The notes under the pieces were generated by a model. The model saw only the letters and a program-made list of their open reading frames with translations, was not told where the DNA came from and ran no database searches. DNA of 64,000 bases, taken from positions 372,001-436,000 of the forward strand of contig CAKZFX010000011.1 of assembly GCA_936908745.1 (NCBI GenBank), written 5' to 3'. Each line of letters starts with the position of its first letter. Positions within the stretch are counted from its first letter, which is position 1. The DNA is from an uncultured Chitinophagaceae bacterium. GTDB lineage: Bacteria > Bacteroidota > Bacteroidia > Chitinophagales > Chitinophagaceae. Shown in pieces: positions 39,555 to 48,539 of the stretch. A program made the position numbers and the translations under genes.

Positions 39555-40361
39555 TTATTGCCGGATGAGCTCCGCTATTCCTTTTATATGATCAGCGCCA
39601 TATAACACGAGGATTTTATTGTCCTTTGCATTTTTTATCAGGTCAGCCACATACCTGTTCCTGAAATCTATAATGACAACTTTGTTATCATTAACCAGTT
39701 TTTCACATGGATAGATGATCGTGCCTAATTGAGTTTCAAAGTCACAAGCCGTCAGCCGTATCTCTCCATATAATTCTTCGTATTTATCCACCATTTGTCT
39801 TGTAGTTACATCCGCATTGATATCAGAATCAGAAACACCCAGATCTTTATACGGTGGTTGGACCACCAACGCTGGAACCAGTTTTTTTAGTATTGAGTAG
39901 GATTCACGGGTAGGCTCCACACCTATCATTTTTCGGAATTTTAATCGTGTTGTGTCCTTCACCGTGCTGTCCGCAATACTTCTTTTTTCGCTTCTTACCT
40001 GTTCATAGTATATTTTATATCCTTTAGTCTTGTATTCAAGTACGAGATCTCTTACATTTTCATAAAAGCCGGCTGACGATGCATGCGCTAACGGAATAAA
40101 AGAAACCGTTTTACCCGTAAGATCAATTGTTGAAACGGATGGTTTTACCGATGTTAAAGCCTGTAAGGTTTCTTCAAATATTGCTTTTTTATCAGCTGGC
40201 AGGCTTTTCATTACCATCTCCAGCAATGCCGCCGTTTTTTGATTAGAAAGATTTACAGAGTCCTTTGTAATGGAAGATTTACTGTAAATAAAAGATGGTA
40301 TGGAAAAGAACAGGATACTAAAAAGCAATGATTTTAAAGCAATCGTTTTTAAAGAGTACAT
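39555..40361 (-). CDS. Exported TraB/ChaN-like protein
   Basis: A 268-residue protein with a signal peptide ending near FIYSKS. The C-terminal NKILVLYGADHIKGIAELI matches the closing GxxH segment of the TraB/GumN/ChaN (EreA-like) fold, and SFIPLAHASSAGFYENV near the middle carries the first histidine of that fold. In related proteins these bind metal or heme. It is a weak family match; function is unknown. It stands alone on the minus strand before the oxidase locus. Confidence 0.6.
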   Translation of the reverse strand: MYSLKTIALKSLLFSILFFSIPSFIYSKSSITKDSVNLSNQKTAALLEMVMKSLPADKKAIFEETLQALTSVKPSVSTIDLTGKTVSFIPLAHASSAGFYENVRDLVLEYKTKGYKIYYEQVRSEKRSIADSTVKDTTRLKFRKMIGVEPTRESYSILKKLVPALVVQPPYKDLGVSDSDINADVTTRQMVDKYEELYGEIRLTACDFETQLGTIIYPCEKLVNDNKVVIIDFRNRYVADLIKNAKDNKILVLYGADHIKGIAELIRQ

Positions 40362-40594
40362 AAGAAGGATTACTGGTTAAGTAAGTAGCGACGCCTCCTT
40401 AAATAAGACGATTATGCAGGTACATGCGTTGCCTATGCGGAGGACATCCGATTCAAAGATGATGCATACTTCATCCGGCGAAAAGGCTTGCATCATCAAT
40501 CCTTTCTTAATCGTGAGAAAAGCCGATCGCGGTGGTCTTCATCTTCAATGGCCGCCACTGATTTTTAAAACAGCCGTTCTTTTCCCATTCTGGT

Positions 40595-41137
40595 TTATGT
40601 ATAGTAAGGACTGATCATCACATAAACGATCACACCCGTCACCGCTACATAAAACCAGATCGGCCATGTGATCCTTGCCAGTTTTTTATGTTCCGGCCAC
40701 TCACCGATCAACGCACGGTATGCGGTGAATAGAATGAAAGGAAGAATAAGTCCCGCCAGCGGGATATGTGTAAAGAGAATAATAAAGTAAATCGTTTTGC
40801 TGATTCCCTCGCCGCCATAGGCAGTGCTGCCGGTAAATAAGTGATGGCAGATATAACTGACAAGGAAAAGAATGGACAAGATCATTGCGGTCATCATCAT
40901 CCGCTTATGGGCTATATATTTCTTATTCTTTACAGCTATTAATGCCGCCAGCAACAATACAGCTACTGTTCCGTTAACGATAGCATTGAACAATGCAAAC
41001 AAATGCAGGTCAAAGCCCAGGTCAACTTTTAATTCTACACGGGCCAGGGCCGTGACGGCCACGAATACAATAACAGAAAAAATAATGATCAGCGTTCTTG
41101 CTTTTCTATCATTCTTTTTCCAAACCGGAAGTAACAT
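40595..41137 (-). CDS. DUF420 membrane protein of the oxidase locus
   Basis: A 180-residue protein with five or six spans (TLIIIFSVIVFVAVTAL, LFALFNAIVNGTVAVLLLAAL, and others). HLFALFNAIVNG, HKRMMMTAM and the HHLFTGSTAYG motif carry conserved histidines. DUF420 proteins accompany caa3/aa3 oxidase operons and probably help assembly or copper/heme handling. Overlaps the upstream SCO gene by 29 nt, so the two are coupled. It is the last gene of the respiratory locus. Confidence 0.87.
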   Translation of the reverse strand: MLLPVWKKNDRKARTLIIIFSVIVFVAVTALARVELKVDLGFDLHLFALFNAIVNGTVAVLLLAALIAVKNKKYIAHKRMMMTAMILSILFLVSYICHHLFTGSTAYGGEGISKTIYFIILFTHIPLAGLILPFILFTAYRALIGEWPEHKKLARITWPIWFYVAVTGVIVYVMISPYYT

Positions 41138-41936
41138 GTGTTTTCTTTTTTCTGAAAATGAGTAAAAATATTCCTAATGCGACAATAGCCAATAAAAATA
41201 CAACAGCGAGCATTTGTAACTTACCCGCGAGGAAGCTTTTTTTGGTCTTGTCTTTTTCCATCGTCAGCATCACAAGGTCTCTTGACAGGCCGGAGAGTGA
41301 AACAGAATCCAACCCATCATAGTAACCTCTTACATGACGATTCGTATCTATCAGTACAAATTTATCGCTGTGCACAAAACTGGTATCGATGCCTTCGCCA
41401 TCCTGCACACCGAGCTTCAGTTCGTTCAGGGCCATGTTGTAAATGGTTTGCTTGTCGCCGGTAAGCAGCCACCACTGGTCGGGATCAATTTGAAAACGGT
41501 CGGCCCAGTATTTTAATCGCTCCACCGAATCTCTTTCGGGGTCTATGCTGAAAGAAATAAAGTGAACGTTCTTGTTTGTTTTATCGCCTACCCGTTTGCC
41601 ATTGTTAATAGACTCTTCCAGCCGCTTCATGTTTTTGGTCATCGGCGGGCAAATGGTTGGGCAATGTGTAAAAAAGAAGTCGGCAATGATGATTTTTCCA
41701 TGCAGGCTGTCAAGGCTTACCTGGTTGCCCAGTTGATTGGTCAATGTAACATTGGCAACTCTATGCCACAAAGTATCTTCGACTTTTTTTCCTTTTTCTG
41801 TTTTTACAGCGATGGAATCCGGCAGGTAGTGACGGGGCATGGCCACTGCTTTTTCACTGTAATTTTTTACAACAAAGTAGCTGACCAGCGGGAGCAGCAG
41901 TGCGATTATCAGGGCATATACGGCAGTCTTGTTCAC
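41109..41936 (-). CDS. SCO1/SenC family copper chaperone
   Basis: A 275-residue protein with an N-terminal span (VYALIIALLLPLVSYFVV) and a thioredoxin-fold domain facing the periplasm. The Cu-binding CxxxC is CPTIC within FFFTHCPTICPPM, and the third ligand His is in LIDTNRHVRGYY. A C-terminal membrane span (LAVVFLLAIVALGIFLLIF) follows. It loads copper into the CuA centre of subunit II. Start codon GTG at 41936; the next ATG would delete the anchor. Confidence 0.9.
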   Translation of the reverse strand: MNKTAVYALIIALLLPLVSYFVVKNYSEKAVAMPRHYLPDSIAVKTEKGKKVEDTLWHRVANVTLTNQLGNQVSLDSLHGKIIIADFFFTHCPTICPPMTKNMKRLEESINNGKRVGDKTNKNVHFISFSIDPERDSVERLKYWADRFQIDPDQWWLLTGDKQTIYNMALNELKLGVQDGEGIDTSFVHSDKFVLIDTNRHVRGYYDGLDSVSLSGLSRDLVMLTMEKDKTKKSFLAGKLQMLAVVFLLAIVALGIFLLIFRKKKTHVTSGLEKE

Positions 41937-42042
41937 AGCTTTCGCTTTTCGGGTTTATTCAGTAATAAGAAACCATCGTCGTTCCCCGCAAGGATGTACT
42001 GACGATGGTTTGCGTATAGTAAGGTCTGTGACCTTGTTTATC

Positions 42043-42537
42043 TTAGTGCTTCTCAGTTCCAGTCGCTGCGGGCTTGGCTTCCCCGGTATGATGACCATGG
42101 CCTTTTGGCGTTGTTGTTTCCTGGAAATGCTTATCATATTTATTACGGAGATTTTTATACGAATTTCCGTCTGCAATAAATGCAATGATAAACCAAACAA
42201 ACAGTAACAATGGTACTACGATTGTCATAATCATGTTCCTGATCTCATCGCCAAGGTGCATAAACACTGAAGCGATATAGTAGGCTTTTGCCAGCGTCAG
42301 GATGCAAACCATGCCTTTGAAAAACAACACCAGCATGGCGCTTGGATTCTCACCTTTGTGAATGTTATAAATCGCTAAACCGATCAGCAATTCCACGATA
42401 GTGATGGCGGACAGGATAATGGTTGTCCGTTTCACATTTCTCTTGAAAGTAGCTTCATCTGTATGATGATGAAAGACTACTTCAGGATACGCTGCTGAAG
42501 GAGAAATATCTTTTGTCGGGTCGTAATGATTACTCAT
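42043..42537 (-). CDS. Cytochrome c oxidase subunit IV (caa3/aa3 type)
   Basis: A 164-residue protein with three predicted spans (ILSAITIVELLIGLAIYNI, MLVLFFKGMVCILTLAKAY, MIMTIVVPLLLFVWFIIAF). FFKGMVCILTLAKAYYIASVFMHLG is characteristic of prokaryotic cytochrome oxidase subunit IV. A His-rich tail (KGHGHHTGE) follows. It follows the second coxIII gene by 24 nt and stabilises the aa3-type complex. Confidence 0.85.
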   Translation of the reverse strand: MSNHYDPTKDISPSAAYPEVVFHHHTDEATFKRNVKRTTIILSAITIVELLIGLAIYNIHKGENPSAMLVLFFKGMVCILTLAKAYYIASVFMHLGDEIRNMIMTIVVPLLLFVWFIIAFIADGNSYKNLRNKYDKHFQETTTPKGHGHHTGEAKPAATGTEKH

Positions 42538-42561
42538 AATCTATAATGCTTCAAAAATTGA

Positions 42562-43452
42562 TCAAATAAGATAAAAACAAAGGAATACAAATACCCATAC
42601 CAGGTCTACAAAGTGCCAGTACAAACCAGCTTTTTCGATCATCAGGTAATGTCCTCTTCTTGCGAATACATCTTTCTGTGTCATGATCAGCATCACGATA
42701 TTGATGATCACTCCGGAGAATACGTGGAAACCGTGGAAGCCGGTGATACCATAGAAGTAACCACCAAATGCCACAGGCCCTTTTTCGCGGATATGCGCAT
42801 GTGCCAGGTCTATCATGCCCGCCAGTTGTGAATCGCTCATTTTTTCCAGCGATTCCATACTTGCGCCTACGGCTGCTGTATTTGCCACCGGGTATTCATG
42901 TGCCAGGTGCACTAATGTTTCGTGCGAAGATTTTTGTAAAGCAGCTAACGCATCGCTGTTGGCCACCAGATTGCCCCAGGGGTTGCCTGTCATTGTCTGG
43001 CCGATTATTTCGATCTGGCCATTTGCCAATACAGGATGTGTCCCTGTGATCAGGTGATGCCACTCCCAAGCCTGGCAACCGAGGAACGCAGCGCCGCCGA
43101 TGATCGTCCAGATCAGCCATTTAATCACACCTTTCTTATCGCCTTTATGACCTGCATGTACCGCCAGCACCATGGTAACAGAGCTGATGATGAGGATAAA
43201 GGTCATCACACTCACAAACGCCAATGGAAGGTTGGCATGACCAGCACCGGGGAATGCATTGAACACCACGTTAGGGTCAGGCCAGAAGTTTTGGCTAAAA
43301 CGAATTGAGCCATACGATATCAGGAAGGCGCCGAAAGTGAAAGCATCACTCATCAAGAAATACCACATCATCAATTTGCCATACTCCATGTTGAAGGGGC
43401 TTTTACCTCCACTCCACCATTTTGTCTGATGTGTTGCTGCTGTTGTAGCCAT
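42562..43452 (-). CDS. Cytochrome c oxidase subunit III, long paralogue
   Basis: A 296-residue multi-span protein. FGAFLISYGSIRFS, the HAGHKGDKKGV loop, GFHGFHVFSGVIIN and the C-terminal GLYWHFVDLVWVFVFLCFYLI are subunit III signatures. A hydrophilic insert of about 90 residues (LITGTHPVLANGQ to HIREKGP) lies between the two halves and is absent from the 190-residue paralogue next to it. The insert would lie in one of the water-exposed loops. Second of two coxIII genes; proton-channel support around subunit I is the family role. Confidence 0.9.
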   Translation of the reverse strand: MATTAATHQTKWWSGGKSPFNMEYGKLMMWYFLMSDAFTFGAFLISYGSIRFSQNFWPDPNVVFNAFPGAGHANLPLAFVSVMTFILIISSVTMVLAVHAGHKGDKKGVIKWLIWTIIGGAAFLGCQAWEWHHLITGTHPVLANGQIEIIGQTMTGNPWGNLVANSDALAALQKSSHETLVHLAHEYPVANTAAVGASMESLEKMSDSQLAGMIDLAHAHIREKGPVAFGGYFYGITGFHGFHVFSGVIINIVMLIMTQKDVFARRGHYLMIEKAGLYWHFVDLVWVFVFLCFYLI

Positions 43453-43471
43453 GTTTGTTATCCTTTAAATT

Positions 43472-43563
43472 AAAATCACAAAAAATAAATCGCAAATTCC
43501 AGCCAATTAAGATCTATCAATCTCTTGTTGGGATTTGGAATTTCTCTTTCTATTTAAAAATTT
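43472..43563. repeat. Inverted word-repeat hairpin without cargo (empty form)
   Basis: Left arm 43472-43506 and right arm 43530-43563 enclose 23 nt. AAATTCCA in the left arm meets TTGGAATTT in the right. The left arm is identical in 32 of 35 positions to 44139-44173, and the right arm matches 44537-44567 except for a 6-nt length difference. It lies between the two coxIII genes. Confidence 0.7.
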
Positions 43564-43565
43564 CC

Positions 43566-44138
43566 CTATCCCACCACGAGGAAGAAAACCAGCAAGTAGA
43601 TCCATAACAGATCCACAAAATGCCAATAAGTTGCTGCCACTTCCACCGGAACGGAACTATACAGTTTGCTTTTGCCAAAAAACGCTTTGATAAACATTAC
43701 CATCAACACGATAATGCCACCGATGACGTGTATAGCGTGCAAACCAAATAATACATATAAGAACTGCCCGGCGTTACCGCCTTTAAATGTGATCTGCTGC
43801 GCCCATAAATCTTCAAATCCTAACCACTGCAGCATCACAAATAAGATACCCAGCACAAATGTCACTGCGATCAATGAACGGTAGCTGCCCATCTGGCGCT
43901 GCTTAAATGACCGAAGGGCCATCTGCACCGTAAGGCTGCTTACCACAATTACTCCTGTCGAATACCAAAAGAACTTCGGAATCTCCACACCCTGCCAGCT
44001 TGCCTGGTTACTTTTCACAATGAATGCACTCGTCAATCCTGCAAACATCATCAGGATACTTGCAATGGCAATCCACAAAGTGAACTTGTGTGGATGTATT
44101 CTACTTTTTTCTTTCTCAGTCACTATGCTTAAACTCAT
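43566..44138 (-). CDS. Cytochrome c oxidase subunit III, short paralogue
   Basis: A 190-residue subunit III. Five spans are seen; LFGLHAIHVIGGIIVLMVMF and VEVAATYWHFVDLLWIYLLVFFLVVG carry the conserved His and the YWHFVDLLW signature. Membrane partner of subunits I and II. Tandem subunit III paralogues are usual in oxidase loci of this phylum. Start ATG at 44138 (MSLSIVTEKEKSRI). The upstream spacer carries the broken S23 gene and its repeat arms. Confidence 0.9.
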   Translation of the reverse strand: MSLSIVTEKEKSRIHPHKFTLWIAIASILMMFAGLTSAFIVKSNQASWQGVEIPKFFWYSTGVIVVSSLTVQMALRSFKQRQMGSYRSLIAVTFVLGILFVMLQWLGFEDLWAQQITFKGGNAGQFLYVLFGLHAIHVIGGIIVLMVMFIKAFFGKSKLYSSVPVEVAATYWHFVDLLWIYLLVFFLVVG

Positions 44139-44176
44139 AAAATCACAAAATAAAAATCACAAATTCCAGCCAACCC
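44139..44176. repeat. Inner word-repeat arm next to the broken S23 gene
   Basis: AAAATCAC words then AAATTCCAGCCAA; 32 of 35 positions match the left arm at 43472-43506. Inverted relative to 44537-44567 through AAATAAAAA and AAATTCCA. Confidence 0.65.
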
Positions 44177-44536
44177 CTATTTATCACCCTCGTTCAACTT
44201 GATCAGCATACTGGAAAATATCTTTCTCAACTGGTTTGCTTCATCTACTAATACTACTCTTTCTGCTTCTAATATTTTATTATCAAACACCTCAATCAAT
44301 CCTAAAAAATGCATACACTCTTTCTATTCCTTTCTGCTCAACTTCACCCTGTATTTCAAATCTCCCGGACCAACATTTTCATTCGCTTCTATATAATTAG
44401 CTCCAACCGATCCGCTTGCCCTGACTAACTGTTTAATGTCTTCGTTATTTGCAATATCATTTTTCAATTTTCTGCAAAGAACACGAACATTTTTCGCAAA
44501 TGCATGACATCGTTGTTCCAAAGGGTGCTCGAACAT
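44177..44536 (-). pseudogene. Four-helix-bundle S23/Avd-like gene with in-frame TAG
   Basis: Read through, this is a 119-residue S23-family protein: MFEHPLEQRCHAFAKNVRVL, then RASGSVGANYIEANEN in helix 2, KYRVKLSRKE, an amber codon (44324-44326, codon 71), then KECMHFLGLIEVFDNKIL and a normal end. The homologous position in family members is usually Ala or Ser between KE and KE, so a single base change explains the stop; the frame is unbroken on both sides. It is inserted between ctaB and coxIII, inside word-repeat arms, in the same orientation as the operon. Probably no longer makes a full-length protein. Confidence 0.85.
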
Positions 44537-44597
44537 GGGATTTGGAATTTTTTATTTAAAAATTTTAATCCTCATCCTTAAATCACAAACTCCAATC
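44537..44597. repeat. Outer word-repeat arm next to the broken S23 gene
   Basis: GGGATTTGGAATTT then TTTATTTAAAAATTTT (44537-44567), nearly identical to the right arm of the empty hairpin at 43530-43563. A further left-arm fragment AAATCACAAACTCCAATC lies at 44580-44597. Confidence 0.65.
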
Positions 44598-44598
44598 T

Positions 44599-45480
44599 TT
44601 ACGCCTTGCTCATCAACAACGCTAACAACACCACCGGCAAGTACAAATAACTTCCAAACATCACCCTTCTGGCAGAAGGCACATCCATGTTTTTATACAA
44701 ATTCACGCTTCTCCACAACATAAACAGGTTGGCCAGCAGTATCAGTACGATACCTATGATTCCTGTTATCCCGTTATAACTGCTCATTCCAACAGAATGA
44801 TGAAACGGCAACAGCGTAACCGGGAACAGCACCAGTGAATAGATCACTGTTTGCAACGCTGTAAATTTTGTCGGCCCTTTATCAGCAGGCAATAGTTTGA
44901 AACCTACTGAAGAATAATCTTTGTGTGCCACCCAGGCAATTGCCCAGAAATGGGGAAACTGCCAGAAGAATTGCACGGCAAACAAAACCCAGCCGCCAAC
45001 GGACAACTGATCATCACCTGCGGCCCAGCCGATCAAACAAGGCAATGCACCCGGCACAGCACCTACCAACACTGCTATTGAATTTACTTTCTTCAGCGGC
45101 GTATAGATAAATGCATACAGGAACAAACTAAATGCTGCCAGTCCCGCACTCAACCAATTGAAATAGTAGCCGAGGATAAAAACACCTGCTGCTCCTGTTA
45201 CCACTGCAAAAATCCATCCCTCTTCCGCAGTCATTCTTCCTGCGGCTATGGGGCGTTTTGCGGTGCGTTTCATTTGCGCATCGGTATCTCTTTCCACCAC
45301 CTGGTTGATAGCGTTGGCACTGCCTGTCACCAACATCCCACCTGCAAAGAGCAAAACAATCATCACCCAATCATACTCCACTATCCTGGGCGCCAGCAGG
45401 TAACTGATCACACTGCTGAACACCACCATTATACTCAACGAAAGCTTAATTAACTGTACATAATCTTTTATCTTATTCAT
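44599..45480 (-). CDS. ctaB: Protoheme IX farnesyltransferase (heme O synthase)
   Basis: A 293-residue UbiA-family prenyltransferase with about eight spans. The allylic-diphosphate site is NQVVERDTDAQMKRT (NxxxDxxxD near residues 63-71), and AAKRPIAAG follows. A second acidic motif is in a later loop. It adds farnesyl to heme B to make heme O, the substrate of heme A synthase at 9131. The start at 45480 (MNKIKDYVQLIKL) is preferred over 45546. It lies between coxA and the broken S23 gene. Confidence 0.93.
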   Translation of the reverse strand: MNKIKDYVQLIKLSLSIMVVFSSVISYLLAPRIVEYDWVMIVLLFAGGMLVTGSANAINQVVERDTDAQMKRTAKRPIAAGRMTAEEGWIFAVVTGAAGVFILGYYFNWLSAGLAAFSLFLYAFIYTPLKKVNSIAVLVGAVPGALPCLIGWAAGDDQLSVGGWVLFAVQFFWQFPHFWAIAWVAHKDYSSVGFKLLPADKGPTKFTALQTVIYSLVLFPVTLLPFHHSVGMSSYNGITGIIGIVLILLANLFMLWRSVNLYKNMDVPSARRVMFGSYLYLPVVLLALLMSKA

Positions 45481-45508
45481 CCGAGCCCTCGTTATATTTT
45501 CAATTTTG

Positions 45509-45560
45509 TGAATGGTGAATAGTAAATCTCCAAACTCATTCCCCATTCTCTATTTTCCCT
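45509..45560. repeat. Inverted word repeat (GAATGGTGAAT / ATTCCCCATTC)
   Basis: GTGAATGGTGAATAGTAAAT (45509-45528) is answered by ATTCCCCATTCTCTATTTTC (45538-45557). The best inverted stretch matches in 10 of 11 positions. It fills the coxA-ctaB spacer. Confidence 0.5.
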
Positions 45561-45569
45561 TGCCTTACC

Positions 45570-47381
45570 CTAATGATGCTTACTCTCGTTCTCACCAATC
45601 GGCTCTGTCTGCGGAATATATTCTCTTCCGTCTTTACCATAGTCATACGCCCAACGGTGTACTTCAGGAATTTCGCCTGCCCAGTTACCGTGGCCCGGGT
45701 TGATCGGTGTAGTCCACTCCAGCGTATTCGCACCCCAGGGATTCTGAGTAGTCACTTTTCTTCCTTTGAAGATTGAATAGAAGAAGTTGAACACAAACAT
45801 CAATTGCATCGCAAACACGATGATGGAAACGATCGTGATCATTTTATCCAGATCAGTAAACTGGTTGAACGATACCCAGCCTCTTTTATCGAGATAACGA
45901 CGTGGCATACCTGCAAGCCCTTGATAGTGCATAGGCCAGAAGATCAGGTAAGCGCCGATGATCGTTACCCAGAAATGGATATAACCTAATGTATTGTTCA
46001 GGTAGCGTCCAAACATTTTCGGGAACCAATGATACACACCGGCGAACATACCGAACATAGATGCCACACCCATTACAATGTGGAAGTGGGCAATTACGAA
46101 CATCGTATCGTGGAGGTGAATATCAATTGTTGAGTTGCCTAAGAAGATACCTGTCAGACCACCCGAGATGAACAAGCTCACAAAACCAATTGCGAACATC
46201 ATGCCCGGGGTAAAACGGATATTACCTCTCCACAGTGTAGTCAGCCAGTTGAACACTTTGATGGCCGATGGTACAGCGATCAATAAAGTCAGCAATACGA
46301 ACACCGATCCGAGGAAGGGGTTCAGACCTGTTACGAACATGTGGTGCGCCCATACAAGGAACGCAAGGATGGTGATAGCAAACAAGGAACCCAGCATCGC
46401 CATATAACCGAAGATCGGCTTGCGGCTGTTTACGGATAATATTTCGGATACCATACCCATTGCAGGCAACAGGATGATATATACTTCCGGGTGACCCAAG
46501 AACCAGAACAAGTGCTGGAACAGGATAGCGCTACCACCTTCGTTTGATAAAATTTCACCGCTCACAACGATATCACTCAGATAGAAGCTGGTGCCAAGGT
46601 TGCGATCAAATAACAAGAGGATCAAACCAGACAACAACACAGGGAATGACAATACGCCTAATACAGCCGTAAAGAACATGGCCCAGATTGTCAATGGCAA
46701 TCTTGTCATGCTCATTCCTTTGGTACGCATGTTCAAGATGGTAGAGATATAGTTAAGACCCCCTAATAAAGAAGATACCACGAACAATGCCATGCTCACG
46801 ATCCACAAGTCCATACCAAGCTTAGAACCACCGGAAGCTTGTCCCAGTGCACTTAGCGGAGGATATACTGTCCAACCGCCCGCCGCAGGACCTGTCTGGA
46901 TGAATAAGGAAGAGATCATTACAATGCTCGCCAGGAAGAAGAACCAGTAAGAGAGCATGTTCATAAACGGCGACGCCATATCTCTTGCTCCAATCTGCAA
47001 AGGAATAAGGATGTTGGCGAAGGTTCCGCTCAAACCGGCTGTCAATACGAAGAACACCAACACGGTACCGTGCATGGTCACCAGCGCATAGTAAAACTCT
47101 GGTTTTATCTGTCCACCGGCAGCCCAGTGACCAAAGAAGGTTTCCAAGATCGGGAAGTTCTGATCAGGATAACCTAATTGTAAACGGAACAATACAGAGA
47201 ACAGACCTCCAATAATGGCCCAGATAATACCGGTGATCAGGAATTGTTTACCGATCACTTTGTGGTCCATACTGAAGATGTACTTACTGATAAATGTCTC
47301 ATGGTGATGGCCACCTCCATGGTGGTCATCATGGTGTCCATGTCCAACTTCAGCCGAATGTATATGCAATGCTTCGCTCAT
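45570..47381 (-). CDS. coxA: Cytochrome c oxidase subunit I (aa3 type)
   Basis: A 603-residue protein with 12-14 spans carrying low-spin heme a and the heme a3-CuB centre. HLFWFLGHPEVYIILLPAMG contains the CuB-ligand His covalently linked to Tyr (HPEVY); WAHHMFVTG gives two further CuB histidines, and HDTMFVIAHFHIVMG holds the a3 and heme a histidines. The tail is His-rich at the start (HGHHDDHHGGGHHHE). Catalyses O2 reduction with proton pumping. It starts 41 nt after coxB. Confidence 0.96.
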   Translation of the reverse strand: MSEALHIHSAEVGHGHHDDHHGGGHHHETFISKYIFSMDHKVIGKQFLITGIIWAIIGGLFSVLFRLQLGYPDQNFPILETFFGHWAAGGQIKPEFYYALVTMHGTVLVFFVLTAGLSGTFANILIPLQIGARDMASPFMNMLSYWFFFLASIVMISSLFIQTGPAAGGWTVYPPLSALGQASGGSKLGMDLWIVSMALFVVSSLLGGLNYISTILNMRTKGMSMTRLPLTIWAMFFTAVLGVLSFPVLLSGLILLLFDRNLGTSFYLSDIVVSGEILSNEGGSAILFQHLFWFLGHPEVYIILLPAMGMVSEILSVNSRKPIFGYMAMLGSLFAITILAFLVWAHHMFVTGLNPFLGSVFVLLTLLIAVPSAIKVFNWLTTLWRGNIRFTPGMMFAIGFVSLFISGGLTGIFLGNSTIDIHLHDTMFVIAHFHIVMGVASMFGMFAGVYHWFPKMFGRYLNNTLGYIHFWVTIIGAYLIFWPMHYQGLAGMPRRYLDKRGWVSFNQFTDLDKMITIVSIIVFAMQLMFVFNFFYSIFKGRKVTTQNPWGANTLEWTTPINPGHGNWAGEIPEVHRWAYDYGKDGREYIPQTEPIGENESKHH

Positions 47382-47422
47382 AATTCTTTATTTTGATGGC
47401 AACCATTTGTTGCCCGTCAATA

Positions 47423-48484
47423 TTATTTTTTCAGTTGTGCGATCACTTTCGCAGTGTCTTTTGCAACAGGTTGTTTAGCCAGTGAATCTGTTTGCGGACC
47501 TGCTGAAGGCACAGCACTCCAGTACTGGGGCTTCTTGCTGGCAAACCACGCATCAAATTCTTCCTGTGTTTCTACAATAATTTCTCCTCTCATGTTCCAG
47601 TGACCTTGTCCACACATCTGGTCGCATGATATTTCATACACGAAATCAGGGTTGCCTGTTTCCTGTTTCATTTGCTTACTTGTTTTGGTCGGGGTAAACC
47701 ACATGGTTGTTGGCGTACCCGGTACCGCATCCATTTTCATACGGAAATGCGCCAAACCCACGTCATGGATCACATCCTTTGCACCGATCACCATTTTCAC
47801 AGGTTTGTTTACTACAAGGTGCAGTGGCTCACCTGATGCATACACGTCGTCATGGTTAGCCGGATCATCCCACAACTGACCTAAAGGATTGTTCTGGTCG
47901 GGGTTGATTTGTTTGAAATATTTTTTACCCAATGTTTTATCCGCACCCGGGTAACGGTATTCCCATTTGAACTGGCTGCCCGTTACTTCCACCACCATTG
48001 CATCTTTTGGCGCTTCGCCGGTGATCTTAAACCAGTAGTAGATACCAAATCCTACAATTACTGTCAATGTAATGGCCGGAATTACCGTCCAGATCACCTC
48101 TAATTTGTTGTTATGAGGGTAGTAAAATGCTTTCCTCTTATCAGATTCCTGGTATTTGTAGCAAAACCAGAATAAGGCAACCTGTGTAATTACAAATACG
48201 ATGAATGTAATAATGATCGTGATGTACAACATCGTATCAATATGCACACCATGATCAGAAGCTGGCGCTCCCAGGATTTTTCCTTTCAGTTTCTCATTGC
48301 AATAATATACGCCGATCAAACCAGCGATCAAAAATACCAACAACATAAAGGCGTTGATCTTATTGGTCTGCTTCCTCGACTTCTCTTCGCCACGCATCAC
48401 GGCTACATACTCACTTGCCTTAGCGATCTGGAAAGTGATCAAAAAGCCTAACGCCAGTATCGCTATGATGAAAAAAGTTTGCAT
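47423..48484 (-). CDS. coxB: Cytochrome c oxidase subunit II (CuA)
   Basis: A 353-residue protein with several N-terminal spans and a periplasmic cupredoxin domain. The CuA ligands are in YEISCDQMCGQGHWNM (two Cys, His, Met), with another His in VIHDVGLAHFRMKMDAVPG. There is no CxxCH at the C-terminus, so unlike true caa3 oxidases no cytochrome c domain is fused. Electrons must therefore come from ActE/ActA or a separate carrier. A hydrophilic tail ends the protein. Confidence 0.95.
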   Translation of the reverse strand: MQTFFIIAILALGFLITFQIAKASEYVAVMRGEEKSRKQTNKINAFMLLVFLIAGLIGVYYCNEKLKGKILGAPASDHGVHIDTMLYITIIITFIVFVITQVALFWFCYKYQESDKRKAFYYPHNNKLEVIWTVIPAITLTVIVGFGIYYWFKITGEAPKDAMVVEVTGSQFKWEYRYPGADKTLGKKYFKQINPDQNNPLGQLWDDPANHDDVYASGEPLHLVVNKPVKMVIGAKDVIHDVGLAHFRMKMDAVPGTPTTMWFTPTKTSKQMKQETGNPDFVYEISCDQMCGQGHWNMRGEIIVETQEEFDAWFASKKPQYWSAVPSAGPQTDSLAKQPVAKDTAKVIAQLKK

Positions 48485-48539
48485 ATTGTTCAGTTCAGTT
48501 ATTGATTATTCAATTCTATTATTCGCTTGCGTTTATCTC

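Noticed and set aside
44324..44326. Programmed frameshift or pyrrolysine/selenocysteine at the S23 gene stop
   Set aside because: The frame is the same on both sides, so no shift is needed. TAG is not a selenocysteine codon, and no pyl genes are in the window to support recoding. A substitution is simpler.
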